Positions 1 through 8,776 of a DNA stretch of 64,000 nucleotides are shown here, piece after piece; the stretch's first letter is position 1; every line of letters begins with the position of its first letter. The stretch is from Qipengyuania atrilutea. Lineage in GTDB: Bacteria; Pseudomonadota; Alphaproteobacteria; Sphingomonadales; Sphingomonadaceae. The translations under genes and the position numbers were made by a program. The notes under the pieces were generated by a model. The model was given only the letters and a program-made list of their open reading frames with translations. It was not told the origin of the DNA and searched no databases. The stretch is from assembly GCF_013370205.1 (NCBI RefSeq), contig NZ_JABWGV010000001.1:124001-188000 (forward strand), read 5' to 3'.

Positions 1-2
1 CT

Positions 3-2342
3 GCGTCCGGGTCGCTCGGCATTGCCTTGCGGTCTGCCCGTTTTCGCGAGCGGTTACAGGATGCGCTGGAGGAAACCCAGCGGCAGGCGGGTGAACTCCA
101 AGCGCAAAGCGAGGAACTGCGCGTATCCAATGAAGAACTGGAGGAACAGGGCAACGCGCTCAAGGAATCGCAGGCGCGGCTCGAACTGCAGCAGGTGGAA
201 CTGGAGCAGACCAACACCCAGCTCGAAGAGCAAGCCGAGACGCTGGAGGGGCAGCGCGACGAATTGAGCCGCGCGGCTGCCTCGCTCGAACTGAAAGCGC
301 GCGAACTCGAACAGGCGAGCCAGTACAAGTCGGACTTCCTCGCGAATATGAGCCACGAACTGCGTACGCCGCTGAACTCGTTGCTGATCCTGTCCAAGCT
401 GCTCGCGGACAATGCCGACGACAATCTGACGAATGAGCAGGTCAAGTTCGCCCGAACGATCGAATCGTCGGGCAACGACCTTCTGACCCTCATCAACGAT
501 ATCCTCGACCTGTCCAAGATCGAAGCGGGCCACTTGGAAATCGAAGCCGCCTCGGTCTCGACCGAGCGGCTCGCATCCGATCTGCGCAAAACATTCGAAC
601 CGATGGCGCAGCAGCGCGGCTTGGAACTCGAGATAGCGGTCGCAGCGGACGCGCCGCGTTCGCTCGAAACAGACAAGCTGCGATTGGAGCAGGTTCTGAA
701 GAACCTGCTTTCGAACGGGCTCAAGTTCACTGAGAAGGGTAGCGTTAGTCTTTTTATCTCGACTGGCCCGGAGAACACGGTCGCGTTCGCAGTCTCGGAT
801 ACCGGCATCGGCATTGCCGAAGCGCAGCGCGAGGCGATTTTCGAGGCTTTCCGGCAGGCCGACGGTACGATCAGTCGCAAATTCGGGGGTACCGGGCTCG
901 GTCTGTCGATTTCCCGTGAACTCGTCCGCCTTTTGGGCGGTACGATCAGGCTCGAAAGCGAAGAGGGCAAGGGTAGCACCTTTACTGTCAGCCTCCCGGA
1001 AAACTATGACCCCGCCAATGTCGCGCCGCGCCAGATCGCGCCGGCCGACGCAAGCAATTTGGAAGCGCCGGCCGTACCGACGCCGAGCAGGCCGCAAAAT
1101 GCGCCGGTAGTCGCGGCTACGATCGACGATGACCGCGATACGCTTTCCGAAGGCAAGCGCCTGCTGCTCGTTATCGAAGACGACAACACCTTTGCAGGTA
1201 TCGTGTGCGACCTGTCCCGCGAACTGGGGTTCCAGTGCATCGTCGCTGGCACGGCACAAGACGCGATCGACCTTGCCAAGGAATACCGCCCGAGCGCGAT
1301 CGTGCTCGATATCGGATTGCCGGATCAATCGGGTCTCACCGTACTCGACCGCCTCAAACACCAGGAAGAAACGCGCCACATCCCGGTTCACGTAATTTCC
1401 GGGTCGGACCAGAGTCAGACCGCGCTTTCTCTTGGCGCGGTCGGCTTTCTCGAGAAGCCCGCGCCGCGCGACCAGCTCGCGGAGGTACTCGCAGGCCTCC
1501 AGGAAAAATTGTCTTCGCGCGTGCGCCGGGTTCTGATCGTGGAGGACGACGAGGTTCAGCGCGGGGCGGTTGGCCAACTTCTCGGCTCACAAGACGTCGA
1601 GACGGTCGGGGTCGGCACCGCAAGCGAATGTCTAGAAGAGTTGCGCGACGGTCATTACGACTGCGTCGTTCTTGACCTATCGCTGCCTGACGCCTCCGGC
1701 TTCACATTGCTGGAAACGCTTAGCGAGGAAGGCCGCACGGCCCTTCCGCCGGTAATCGTCTACACCGGGCGCGATCTATCGGCAGAGGAGGAGCAGCGCC
1801 TTCGCCGTTATTCGAGTTCGATCATCATCAAGGGCGCGAAATCTCCCGAACGCCTCCTCGACGAGGTTTCGCTGTTCCTTCATCGGGTGGTTTCCGAACT
1901 GCCACCGGAGCAGCGCCAAATGATCGAGAAGGCTCGCCACCGCGACGCCGCCCTCGAAGGCAAGCGTATCCTGATCGTCGAGGACGACGTGCGGAATGTC
2001 TATTCGCTGACGAGCGTTCTGGAGCCGCGCGGCGCGGTGACGAGGATCGCGCGCAACGGTCAGGAGGCGCTCGACGCTCTTGCCGAAGCGGCCGGCGATT
2101 CTGAAAGGACGATCGACCTCGTGCTTATGGACGTGATGATGCCGGTAATGGACGGTCTCACTGCGGTCCGCGCGATCCGCGATGATCCGCAGTGGCGCAA
2201 ACTGCCAATCGTAATGCTTACGGCCAAAGCTATGCCTGACGACCAGCAGAAATGCCTTGATGCTGGGGCGAACGACTACATGGCCAAACCGATCGACGTC
2301 GACAAACTGCTGTCACTGGTGCGCGTATGGATGCCGCGGTAA
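3..2342 (+). CDS. Hybrid sensor histidine kinase with three receiver domains (5' partial)
   Basis: A multi-receiver hybrid kinase that should autophosphorylate on His and pass phosphate through C-terminal receivers. The frame is open to the left edge, so the N-terminal sensor (probably HAMP/GAF) is missing. A TTG at 27 is the first possible start, but the protein almost certainly begins upstream. Seen in order, numbered from 27: a long Glu/Gln-rich coiled coil (about 1-100), a HisKA block with MSHELRTPLN (His about 110), HATPase motifs (SNGLKFTE, DTGIGIAEAQ, GGTGLGLSIS), then three receivers starting near 375, 500 and 645. Receivers 1 and 3 have Asp plus KP motifs (EKPAP, AKPID). Receiver 2 has IKGAKSP, so it is less canonical. 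The stop overlaps the start of the CheR gene (TAATG), implying translational coupling. Confidence 0.93.
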   Translation, partial: ASGSLGIALRSARFRERLQDALEETQRQAGELQAQSEELRVSNEELEEQGNALKESQARLELQQVELEQTNTQLEEQAETLEGQRDELSRAAASLELKARELEQASQYKSDFLANMSHELRTPLNSLLILSKLLADNADDNLTNEQVKFARTIESSGNDLLTLINDILDLSKIEAGHLEIEAASVSTERLASDLRKTFEPMAQQRGLELEIAVAADAPRSLETDKLRLEQVLKNLLSNGLKFTEKGSVSLFISTGPENTVAFAVSDTGIGIAEAQREAIFEAFRQADGTISRKFGGTGLGLSISRELVRLLGGTIRLESEEGKGSTFTVSLPENYDPANVAPRQIAPADASNLEAPAVPTPSRPQNAPVVAATIDDDRDTLSEGKRLLLVIEDDNTFAGIVCDLSRELGFQCIVAGTAQDAIDLAKEYRPSAIVLDIGLPDQSGLTVLDRLKHQEETRHIPVHVISGSDQSQTALSLGAVGFLEKPAPRDQLAEVLAGLQEKLSSRVRRVLIVEDDEVQRGAVGQLLGSQDVETVGVGTASECLEELRDGHYDCVVLDLSLPDASGFTLLETLSEEGRTALPPVIVYTGRDLSAEEEQRLRRYSSSIIIKGAKSPERLLDEVSLFLHRVVSELPPEQRQMIEKARHRDAALEGKRILIVEDDVRNVYSLTSVLEPRGAVTRIARNGQEALDALAEAAGDSERTIDLVLMDVMMPVMDGLTAVRAIRDDPQWRKLPIVMLTAKAMPDDQQKCLDAGANDYMAKPIDVDKLLSLVRVWMPR

Positions 2343-3166
2343 TGAGTGAAAGCGTTGAGGATATCGAGATCCAGCTGCTGCTGGATGCCGTGTATCGCCA
2401 CTATCATTACGACTTCCGGCATTACGCCCGCGCCTCGATCAAGCGGCGGCTTCTGCAGGCGCTTGCCCAATGGGGCTACGAAAGCATTTCGGAGATTCAG
2501 TCCGCTGTGCTTCACGACGAGACAATTCTGCCGCAGTTGCTCAACTTCCTCACCGTGCAGGTGAGCGAGATGTTCCGCGATCCATCCTATTTCCGGGCCT
2601 TGCGCGAAAAAGTGGTACCGCATCTGCGGACCTACCCTTCGCTGAAAGTATGGATCGCCGGTTGTAGCCAAGGAGAAGAGCTGTACTCGCTGGCAATCCT
2701 TTTTGCAGAGGAAGGTCTGGCGGAGCGGACGATGTTCTACGCAACAGACATCAATCCGGCCGCTCTGAAAGCGGCGCAGGCCGGCGTTTATCCGCTCGAC
2801 CGCATTCGGCTATTTACGGAAAACCACCAGGCGTCCGGTGGTCAGAACTCTCTGTCCGAATACTACACGGCGAACTACGATCGCGCGGTCTTCGACAGGA
2901 GCTTGCGCGAACGTACGGTCTTTTCTGATCATAGCCTCGTGACAGACGCTGCCTTCGGCGAGATGCATCTGATCTCATGCCGTAATGTGCTGATTTATTT
3001 CGACCGCGAATTGCAGGACCGCGTCGTGCGCCTGTTCTCGGATTCGCTGACTCGCGGCGGTTTTCTCGGTATAGGGTCGAAGGAAACCCTTCGCTTTTCC
3101 GCTCATGCGGATCGCTTTACAGATTTCGTACGCGCGGAGAAAATCTATCGGAGGATATCACGATGA
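2342..3166 (+). CDS. cheR: CheR-type protein-glutamate O-methyltransferase
   Basis: S-adenosylmethionine-dependent methyltransferase of the CheR family, which methylates glutamates on chemoreceptors or related signalling proteins. The N-terminal helical CheR domain is followed by the SAM fold, with WIAGCSQGEELYSLAI as the SAM-binding loop, FYATDINPAAL for the acidic ribose contact, and ISCRNVLIYFD, a strong family signature. At about 274 residues it has normal length. I chose the ATG at 2342 because it overlaps the preceding stop; an in-frame ATG at 2327 would add five residues. It overlaps the CheB gene by 4 bp. No chemoreceptor, CheW or CheA is present in the window, so it probably serves a kinase-linked sensory circuit rather than classical flagellar chemotaxis (inference). 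Confidence 0.93.
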   Translation: MSESVEDIEIQLLLDAVYRHYHYDFRHYARASIKRRLLQALAQWGYESISEIQSAVLHDETILPQLLNFLTVQVSEMFRDPSYFRALREKVVPHLRTYPSLKVWIAGCSQGEELYSLAILFAEEGLAERTMFYATDINPAALKAAQAGVYPLDRIRLFTENHQASGGQNSLSEYYTANYDRAVFDRSLRERTVFSDHSLVTDAAFGEMHLISCRNVLIYFDRELQDRVVRLFSDSLTRGGFLGIGSKETLRFSAHADRFTDFVRAEKIYRRISR

Positions 3167-3726
3167 GCCTGCGTGCAGTAGTAATTGGCGCCTCCGCAGG
3201 GGGAGTGCAGGCACTCTCGCAAGTGCTTCCTGACCTGCCTGCCGGTTTCCGGGTGCCGGTAATGGTGGTGGTCCACATTCCTCCACACAAGGAAAACGCA
3301 CTGGTCGACCTTTTCGCGAGAAAATGCCATCTTCAGGTCAAAGAAGCGGAGGACAAGGAGCCGCTTGCGCCGGGTACGATCTATTTCGCACCGCCCGATT
3401 ATCACCTCTTGGTCGAAGCCGGCGAAACCTTGGCGCTCTCATCGGACGAAACGGTGAATCACTCTCGCCCGGCAATCGACGTCCTGTTCGAGACCGCCGC
3501 CGATGCCTTCGGGTCCGGATTGGCTGGCGTCGTTCTTACGGGAGCAAACCAGGACGGGGCGAAAGGGTTGAAGGCCGTCTGCGAAGCTGGCGGCGTCGGC
3601 CTTGTGCAGGATTCCGCAACGGCGGAGGTCGCTACCATGCCCGACGCAGCTCGTATCGCCTGTCCCGGGGCACGGACGATGTACCTAGACGAGATAGCGC
3701 CCGCTCTACAAGCCATGACCCGATGA
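3163..3726 (+). CDS. CheB-type methylesterase domain protein, no receiver domain
   Basis: A 187-residue protein consisting only of the CheB methylesterase domain. The expected catalytic residues are visible: Ser in VIGASAGGVQAL, His in VVVHIPPHKE and Asp in LTGANQDGAKG. Classical CheB carries an N-terminal receiver that activates it on phosphorylation; that domain is absent, so control must come from elsewhere, perhaps the receivers of the flanking kinases. It overlaps cheR by 4 bp (start 3163, cheR stop 3166) and the next kinase gene by 4 bp (ATGA at 3723-3726), so the four genes form one tightly coupled transcription unit. Confidence 0.92.
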   Translation: MSLRAVVIGASAGGVQALSQVLPDLPAGFRVPVMVVVHIPPHKENALVDLFARKCHLQVKEAEDKEPLAPGTIYFAPPDYHLLVEAGETLALSSDETVNHSRPAIDVLFETAADAFGSGLAGVVLTGANQDGAKGLKAVCEAGGVGLVQDSATAEVATMPDAARIACPGARTMYLDEIAPALQAMTR

Positions 3727-4856
3727 TGACCGCGCCTGTCAAATTCCTGCTGGTCGACGATCTCGAAGAGAACCTGCTGGCGCTGGAAGCGCTCCTGGTC
3801 CGTGAGGGATTGGACCTGCACAAGGCTCGCAGCGGTGAAGAAGCGCTCGAGCTGATGCTGACCAACGAGTACGCGCTTGCCTTGCTCGACGTGCAGATGC
3901 CGGGAATGGACGGGTTCGAACTGGCCGAGTTCATGCGCGCGAACGAACGTACGCGGCACATCCCGATCATCTTCGTCACTGCCGGAACGGGTGATGCGTC
4001 CCGCCGCTTTCGAGGTTACGAAGCAGGAGCGGTCGACTTCATCCAGAAGCCGATCGAAACGGATATTCTGCGTTCCAAGTCGAACGTCTTTTTCGACCTC
4101 TACAACCAGCGCCGCCAGATCGTTGCCCAGCGTGACGAACTGGCCAGCATGAGCATCGCGTTACAATCGGCGGATCAGCAGAAAAACCGGTTCTTGGCAG
4201 TACTCGCTCACGAACTGCGCAATCCCTTGGCGGCGCTTTCCTCCGGTCTCAATATCCTCGACCGAGCACAGAGCGGGGTCGATACGAGCAAGATTAGGCT
4301 CTCGATGCGGCAGAAGGTCGCCCATGTGACGCGCCTCGTGGATGATCTGCTCGACATCAGCCGGATCGAGCGCGGTAAGATTTCGCTCAAAACGGAAAAG
4401 GTCAGCCTGAACGAACTGCTGCCACTGGCCTTGGACCTCGTCGAACCGGCCGTCGTAGCGGCGAACCATCGTCTGCTCGTGAACGCATCCGACGAGACGT
4501 TGGTTCTCGACGCCGATCCCGCGCGCCTCATCCAGATCGTGAGCAACGTCGTCGGTAACGCGGTTCGGTATACTCCGCCGGGCGGAGAAATCGGGGTCAG
4601 GGTTTGGGGTGCCAGCGGCTACGCCATCGTAGAGATATCGGACAACGGCATCGGCATTCTGCCGGAGCAGCAGGCGAAAATATTCGAGATGTTCGAACAA
4701 TCCGACAACGGCCTCGGCATCGTCGGGGACGGACTGGGGATCGGCCTTGCCCTCGTGAAGCAGCTCGTCGAACTGCATGGCGGAGAAATACTGCTCAAAC
4801 ACAGCTGCCCCGGCGAGGGCAGTACCTTCGAGTTGAGACTTCCGCTGGCTAAGTAA
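3723..4856 (+). CDS. Receiver-first sensor histidine kinase
   Basis: A 377-residue soluble kinase with reversed domain order. An N-terminal receiver (about 5-120; FLLVDDLEENL acidic pair, LLDVQMPGMDG phospho-Asp, IQKPIE lysine) leads through a short coiled coil to HisKA (FLAVLAHELRNPLAALS, phospho-His) and a HATPase domain (NVVGNAVRYTPPGG, DNGIGILPEQQ, GDGLGIGLALVKQLVELHGG). No membrane segment or sensor domain is visible, so the input is probably phosphorylation of its own receiver by the upstream hybrid kinase. The frame is open far upstream (to 3324), but the ATG at 3723 overlaps the CheB stop and begins exactly at the receiver, so it is the likely start. Confidence 0.92.
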   Translation: MMTAPVKFLLVDDLEENLLALEALLVREGLDLHKARSGEEALELMLTNEYALALLDVQMPGMDGFELAEFMRANERTRHIPIIFVTAGTGDASRRFRGYEAGAVDFIQKPIETDILRSKSNVFFDLYNQRRQIVAQRDELASMSIALQSADQQKNRFLAVLAHELRNPLAALSSGLNILDRAQSGVDTSKIRLSMRQKVAHVTRLVDDLLDISRIERGKISLKTEKVSLNELLPLALDLVEPAVVAANHRLLVNASDETLVLDADPARLIQIVSNVVGNAVRYTPPGGEIGVRVWGASGYAIVEISDNGIGILPEQQAKIFEMFEQSDNGLGIVGDGLGIGLALVKQLVELHGGEILLKHSCPGEGSTFELRLPLAK

Positions 4857-4977
4857 TTCTCCGGCAAAGCCCATTGCCTACACCATTGCGCAATTGTCGC
4901 CTGCAGTAGAGAATGCCTCCATTGAACGACCGCGCGGGACGCTTCCCCGGCGCGGCGACAAAGATGGAGAGCCTTCG

Positions 4978-6708
4978 ATGAATTTCGTTCTGAAAGGGGC
5001 CGTAGTGGCAGCCGCCGTCGCGATCGCCGCCCCGGTTCATGCGCAGGATCCGGTCGGGTACTGGCAGGGTACTCTCGACACCGGCGCAGGAACGCTTCCG
5101 ATTGGCGTCAACATCGAGGGGGGCGGCGACGGGTCGCTTTCGGGATCGATCGACAGTCCTTCCCAGCAGGCATTCGGCATCCCGGTTTCCAACGTCGAGG
5201 CGGCTGGCGATCGCTTGACCTTCACGGTACCGGCGGTCGGGGGCTCCTACGAGGGCGAGTGGCAAGCCGAGGAAAAGCGCTGGGTAGGGTCGTGGTCCCA
5301 GGGTGGCGCGACATTTGCGCTGTCGCTCACTGCGGGCGAACGGCCGCCGCGTCCTGCCGCAGCGTCGCCGCGAACCCTTCCGGCGGACTGGGATATTCCG
5401 AACGAAGAGGAGGTCGCTGCTGTAATACAGGAAAGGCTCGCGAACCGGCCGGGAACGGGAATGGTCGTCGGGCTCGTCGATGGCGACGACGTGCAGACGA
5501 TCGCACGCGGACCATCCGGCGCAGCTTCGTTCGATGCCGATACCTTGTTCGAGATCGGTTCGATGACGAAGGTGTTCACCGGTTTGCTGCTTGCGGACAT
5601 GGCTGCAGACGGTGTCGTCTCGCTCGACGATCCGGTGAGCAAACACCTTCCCGCAGGGGCCACGATGCCCACGCGCGGGGGGAAGCAGATTACGCTGCGC
5701 AACCTGTCCCAGCAGGATTCCGGTTTGCCGCGACTGCCTGACAACATGGTTCCAGGCGATGCGAGCAACCCCTATGCCGATTACAGCGAACAGCAGCTGC
5801 TCGACTTTCTGGCAGGATACGAGCTGCCGCGCGACATCGGCAGCGAGTACGAATACTCGAACCTCGGCGTCGGCCTGCTCGGGTACGCGCTCGCACGTGC
5901 TGCGGGTAGCGATTACGAGACGTTGCTGCGCGAGCGCATCCTGACCCCGCTCGGCATGGACGACACTGCGATCGCCCTCTCGGCGGACCAGCAGGCGCGG
6001 TTCGCGGGCGGCCGCGACGCGTTCAACCGTCCTACGAGCGCGTGGGACCTGCCGGTCCTCGCCGGAGCGGGCGCGCTGCGCTCCACCGCGAACGATATGC
6101 TGAAGTTCATGAGAGCCGCGCTCGACCCGCAGTCACCCATCAGTCGGGAGATGCAGCTGGCGCTCGCGGACCCGCGCGAGGGGCCGGGCTTCGGGGCCGG
6201 TCTGGGCTGGATGATCCTGCCTGCGCCCAGCGGGACGATCGTGATGCACGGCGGCGGTACCGGCGGCTTCCGCACGCATATGGCGCTTCAGCCTGCCAAT
6301 AACCGGGCGGTCGTCGTGCTGACGAACAGCGCGGTGGACCCGGGCGCGCAGGACATCGCGTTTCATTTGCTGGCCGGAGGTCCGGTTGCGGAAGCCGGGG
6401 CTGTTCCCCAGGCCGCGCAGCAGGTGCAGCGGGACGAGATCGCCAACCTTACCGAGGCGCAGCAGGACCGCGTGCTGGGCAAGTGGCGCCTGACCCCCGA
6501 ACTCGCGATAGACATAACGCGGGACGGCGAGCAGCTCTACGCCGCGGTCACCGGGCAGGCGGCGCTGCCGATCTTTGCGCGCTCCCCGCTCGCGTTCTTC
6601 TGGCGCGCGGCGAATGCGGAGATCGTTTTTACCGAGCAGGACGGCCGCATCACCGGGGGCATGTTCACGCAGGACGGCAACAGCATTCCGGTCACGCGAG
6701 CAGAGTGA
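4978..6708 (+). CDS. Secreted serine hydrolase, beta-lactamase/DD-peptidase (class C) fold
   Basis: A 576-residue periplasmic or secreted hydrolase of the penicillin-binding-protein-like beta-lactamase superfamily. A signal peptide (about 1-23, ending in APVHAQ) precedes an N-terminal beta-rich domain of about 110 residues. The catalytic domain shows SMTK (Ser195, Lys198), YSN (Tyr293, Asn295) and HGGG (His424), the three motifs of class C enzymes and DD-peptidases. A C-terminal extension of about 110 residues follows, of the kind often seen in esterase or peptidase members. The start was chosen for the signal peptide and the GGAG-like site just upstream; the frame is open further to 4894. 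Substrate unknown: peptidoglycan peptide, ester or D-amino-acid peptide are all possible. Confidence 0.88.
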   Translation: MNFVLKGAVVAAAVAIAAPVHAQDPVGYWQGTLDTGAGTLPIGVNIEGGGDGSLSGSIDSPSQQAFGIPVSNVEAAGDRLTFTVPAVGGSYEGEWQAEEKRWVGSWSQGGATFALSLTAGERPPRPAAASPRTLPADWDIPNEEEVAAVIQERLANRPGTGMVVGLVDGDDVQTIARGPSGAASFDADTLFEIGSMTKVFTGLLLADMAADGVVSLDDPVSKHLPAGATMPTRGGKQITLRNLSQQDSGLPRLPDNMVPGDASNPYADYSEQQLLDFLAGYELPRDIGSEYEYSNLGVGLLGYALARAAGSDYETLLRERILTPLGMDDTAIALSADQQARFAGGRDAFNRPTSAWDLPVLAGAGALRSTANDMLKFMRAALDPQSPISREMQLALADPREGPGFGAGLGWMILPAPSGTIVMHGGGTGGFRTHMALQPANNRAVVVLTNSAVDPGAQDIAFHLLAGGPVAEAGAVPQAAQQVQRDEIANLTEAQQDRVLGKWRLTPELAIDITRDGEQLYAAVTGQAALPIFARSPLAFFWRAANAEIVFTEQDGRITGGMFTQDGNSIPVTRAE

Positions 6709-6721
6709 CCCGCCCCCTAAA

Positions 6722-6746
6722 CCCATATCGCCATTAGCGATTTGGG
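6722..6746. terminator. Imperfect hairpin after the serine hydrolase gene
   Basis: Ten-base arms (cccatatcgc and gcgatttggg) pair with one mismatch around a 5-base loop, 13 bp after the hydrolase stop. There is no proper T tract, so this may be a weak terminator or an mRNA 3' end structure. Confidence 0.4.
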
Positions 6747-6817
6747 AACTTTGAGCGAATAAGTATCGTTAATTCACCGGGTCGTCGCAATCCCGCCCTA
6801 CCGGAGGCAGCTATTCG

Positions 6818-7624
6818 ATGACCGCCGATCAACGGCCAGAATTATATTACGTTATCAAGGCGGGCGAACTCGTCGCCCTCAATTACCTGGACGGCGGGCA
6901 TCCTTCGCCGGTGAGCGCGGAGTGGATCGACCGCGGCACTGATCGGCACCTGTCCGCCACCCGGCTCGACCAGTTCTTCCGCACCTATCACCAGGACGTC
7001 GATACGCCGAGCGTGCTCAAGCTGCGCGAGGCGGCGGGCCTGCGCGTCGGCTTCGAAAGCCGCGAGGATCGCCACGCTTTCGCCTCCGCCATTCACGAGG
7101 CGAGCATCCGCGCCAAGGCCGAGGCTGCCCGGCTCGTCACCGCGATCCATCCGAGCATGGAAGAGGCGGAGCAGGCGGTCGATGCGCTGGTGAAGCGCGG
7201 CGTGCCGGTGGAGGCGATCGCGCTGCTGTGGCAGGCGAATGCCGTGATGGGCGGGGAGGGCACTCCGGCGCAGGGCTATAGCCGCAGCCGCGTGCTCGCG
7301 CGCGTATCCGCCGGCGGCGTGGCGGGGGCGGCGATGGGCTTTGCCATGCTCACCATTCCCGGCGTCGGTCCGGTCGCGGTGGCTGGCGCGGTGATCGCCT
7401 CGGCCTATTCCTCCGTGGCGACGGCGTGCGGGGTGATCGGCGCGACCGGGGCGGCGATGGCTACCATGCTGAGCGACCAGGACGTGGAGAGTGTTGCCGC
7501 CAATCACCGCGAGACGCAGTTGAAGCGCGGGCGCATCTTCATGACCGTGGATGCGGAGAAGAGCGGCAAGTCGCGGGAGGAAATTACGGCGCTCTTGGAG
7601 CAAAACGGCGCCTTGGACGTATAG
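6818..7624 (+). CDS. Uncharacterised protein with glycine-rich membrane-like segment
   Basis: A 268-residue protein I cannot assign to a function. A clear GGAGG-type ribosome site precedes the ATG. The N-terminal half is soluble and charged (about 1-150). Residues about 160-225 form a long Gly/Ala-rich hydrophobic stretch (GGVAGAAMGFAML, VGPVAVAGAVIA, GVIGATGAAMATM) resembling glycine-zipper segments of stress-related proteins. The C-terminus is charged again. No signal peptide is seen. The middle (MEEAEQAVDALVKRGVPVEAI) resembles the short alpha/beta motif of proteins annotated as general-stress proteins, but this similarity is only suggestive. It is followed after 34 bp by another small membrane protein. 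Confidence 0.75.
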   Translation: MTADQRPELYYVIKAGELVALNYLDGGHPSPVSAEWIDRGTDRHLSATRLDQFFRTYHQDVDTPSVLKLREAAGLRVGFESREDRHAFASAIHEASIRAKAEAARLVTAIHPSMEEAEQAVDALVKRGVPVEAIALLWQANAVMGGEGTPAQGYSRSRVLARVSAGGVAGAAMGFAMLTIPGVGPVAVAGAVIASAYSSVATACGVIGATGAAMATMLSDQDVESVAANHRETQLKRGRIFMTVDAEKSGKSREEITALLEQNGALDV

Positions 7625-7658
7625 TTAATGGAACGGGACAAGGAGACGAGATAGCGCA

Positions 7659-7976
7659 GTGTCAGCCAGAGACGAACAGAATCGCAGGTCCGCTAATTCA
7701 ATCTTTACCAATAAAGATGATAACGGCGGCATGATTTCGAAACGCCTCGGCATCCTTCGCTTCGTTCTGCGCTCTGCCGCAGTTCTCCTCGCACTTAACG
7801 AAATCCGCGGGCTTATACTTGCCGCACCGGTGTTCTGGGCGATGTACCAGTCGGGCGGATCGGCAGTGGCCATCTGGCTCGGGATCAGTTCGCTGGGCGG
7901 GATCGCGCTTTCGGTGATCGTGCCGATGTTCGCGCTGAAGAAGCTCGAGAAGCGTTTGCAGCCGGCGACCGCCTGA
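7659..7976 (+). CDS. Small two-helix membrane protein, function unknown
   Basis: A 105-residue protein with two hydrophobic helices (about 35-60 and 65-92) and a basic C-terminus (LKKLEKRLQP). The start is uncertain: GTG at 7659 has AAGGAG 13 bp upstream, whereas ATG at 7731 would drop 24 polar residues and begin just before the first helix but has a poor ribosome site. No family recognised. It lies on the same strand as the preceding unknown gene and could be co-transcribed. Confidence 0.6.
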   Translation: MSARDEQNRRSANSIFTNKDDNGGMISKRLGILRFVLRSAAVLLALNEIRGLILAAPVFWAMYQSGGSAVAIWLGISSLGGIALSVIVPMFALKKLEKRLQPATA

Positions 7977-8419
7977 GCGGCGCAAACCCTGCATTTCTAA
8001 CACAGATCAGGTTCCAGGCGGGCGCGAATCGATTCGCGGCCCGCTGCGACTCGTGCTGATTCGCTTGGATCGAGGGCGCGATTAACCACGTCGCAAGTAA
8101 TTTGTTCCCGAAAATGCGTCCCGCGGTGAAACAAAAATGCACCATAGTTAACGCCTCGGTAACCATCGATCTTAAGATATTCGCGTTTCAAATACTTGAG
8201 AAACGGACTTATTTTTTTCATGTCTTAAGAAACCGTTGCCGAAAGCAAGTGAATTAGCGATCATTATTGGCGTCGGAGGGGGCAAGTGCTCGACGGAACG
8301 ACCGGACCGCAAGTAGCGGGAAGGAAGGCCCAAGAAAACTTCCTCAGACACTGAGAGGTATCCGGAAATAGAGGCCGGACCCGATTTGTGACCTAGAGAA
8401 TAGAAAGCGACCCAAGATT
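7977..8419. other. Intergenic region upstream of the Flp pilin gene
   Basis: About 440 bp without a convincing gene, visibly richer in A/T than the surroundings. It should hold the promoter and 5' leader of the pilin gene. No confident -35/-10 pair was found. Two TTAA-containing patches occur (around 8082 and 8148). A short open frame on each strand was judged not to be a gene. Confidence 0.6.
8148..8162. promoter_or_regulatory. CtrA-box-like sequence (weak)
   Basis: TTAA, seven bases, then GTAA. The alphaproteobacterial cell-cycle regulator CtrA binds TTAA-N7-TTAA, so this has one mismatch. In Caulobacter, pilin transcription depends on CtrA. The site lies about 260 bp before the pilin start, which is far, so the call is tentative. 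Confidence 0.25.
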
Positions 8420-8656
8420 ATGAAAACTTTCCTTAAGAGCTTCATTGCTGACGAATCCGGCGCATCGGCTGCCGAATACGCCCTGATCATCGCCGTCGTC
8501 GGCGTAGGCATCGGTGCTGCTGCGCTTGCCCTCGGCGGCAACATCCAGGCTGCCATCGGCGGCGCGGCAAACGAGGTAGACGATTGTAACCAAGCTGCCG
8601 CAGCTGTAACCGGCGTCGCAACGTCGGCACAGTTTGACGGCACTGAGTGCGACTAA
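8420..8656 (+). CDS. flp: Flp-family type IVb pilin
   Basis: The 78-residue major subunit of the Tad pilus. The short basic leader ends in DESG and is followed by ASAAEYALII, the Flp signature. The prepilin peptidase should cut after Gly14, leaving Glu at mature position 5 next to Tyr. A hydrophobic helix (about 18-42) drives assembly, and the tail is short and acidic. Two cysteines near the C-terminus (DDCNQ and TECD) could form a disulfide-bonded loop, which many Flp pilins lack. It is the first gene of the Tad locus and is separated from cpaB by a strong terminator, consistent with much higher expression of pilin than of the machinery. Confidence 0.96.
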   Translation: MKTFLKSFIADESGASAAEYALIIAVVGVGIGAAALALGGNIQAAIGGAANEVDDCNQAAAAVTGVATSAQFDGTECD

Positions 8657-8670
8657 TCTGTCCCAAAACG

Positions 8671-8706
8671 GGCCTCCGCGAGAATTGTCTCGCGGGGGCC
8701 TTTTTT
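8671..8706 (+). terminator. Rho-independent terminator after the pilin gene
   Basis: Thirteen-base arms (ggcctccgcgaga / tctcgcgggggcc) pair with one G-T wobble around a 4-base loop, followed directly by six T residues, 14 bp after the flp stop. It should stop or attenuate transcription between flp and cpaB. Confidence 0.92.
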
Positions 8707-8776
8707 ATTTGATAACGAATGGCCGTTACATAGCTTCACTAACGAAGCGCATGGATAGCTTTTCGGGGGGAAAGTC

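Noticed and set aside
54-1577. 507-codon open frame antisense to the hybrid kinase
   Set aside because: Shadow of the kinase and receiver domains.
7997-8221. 74-codon minus-strand open frame in the pilin upstream region
   Set aside because: No ribosome site before the ATG at 8221 and no recognisable domain; a possible small gene but unsupported.
8114-8257. 47-codon plus-strand open frame in the pilin upstream region
   Set aside because: Codon use unlike the neighbouring genes and no ribosome site; probably chance in an AT-richer stretch.
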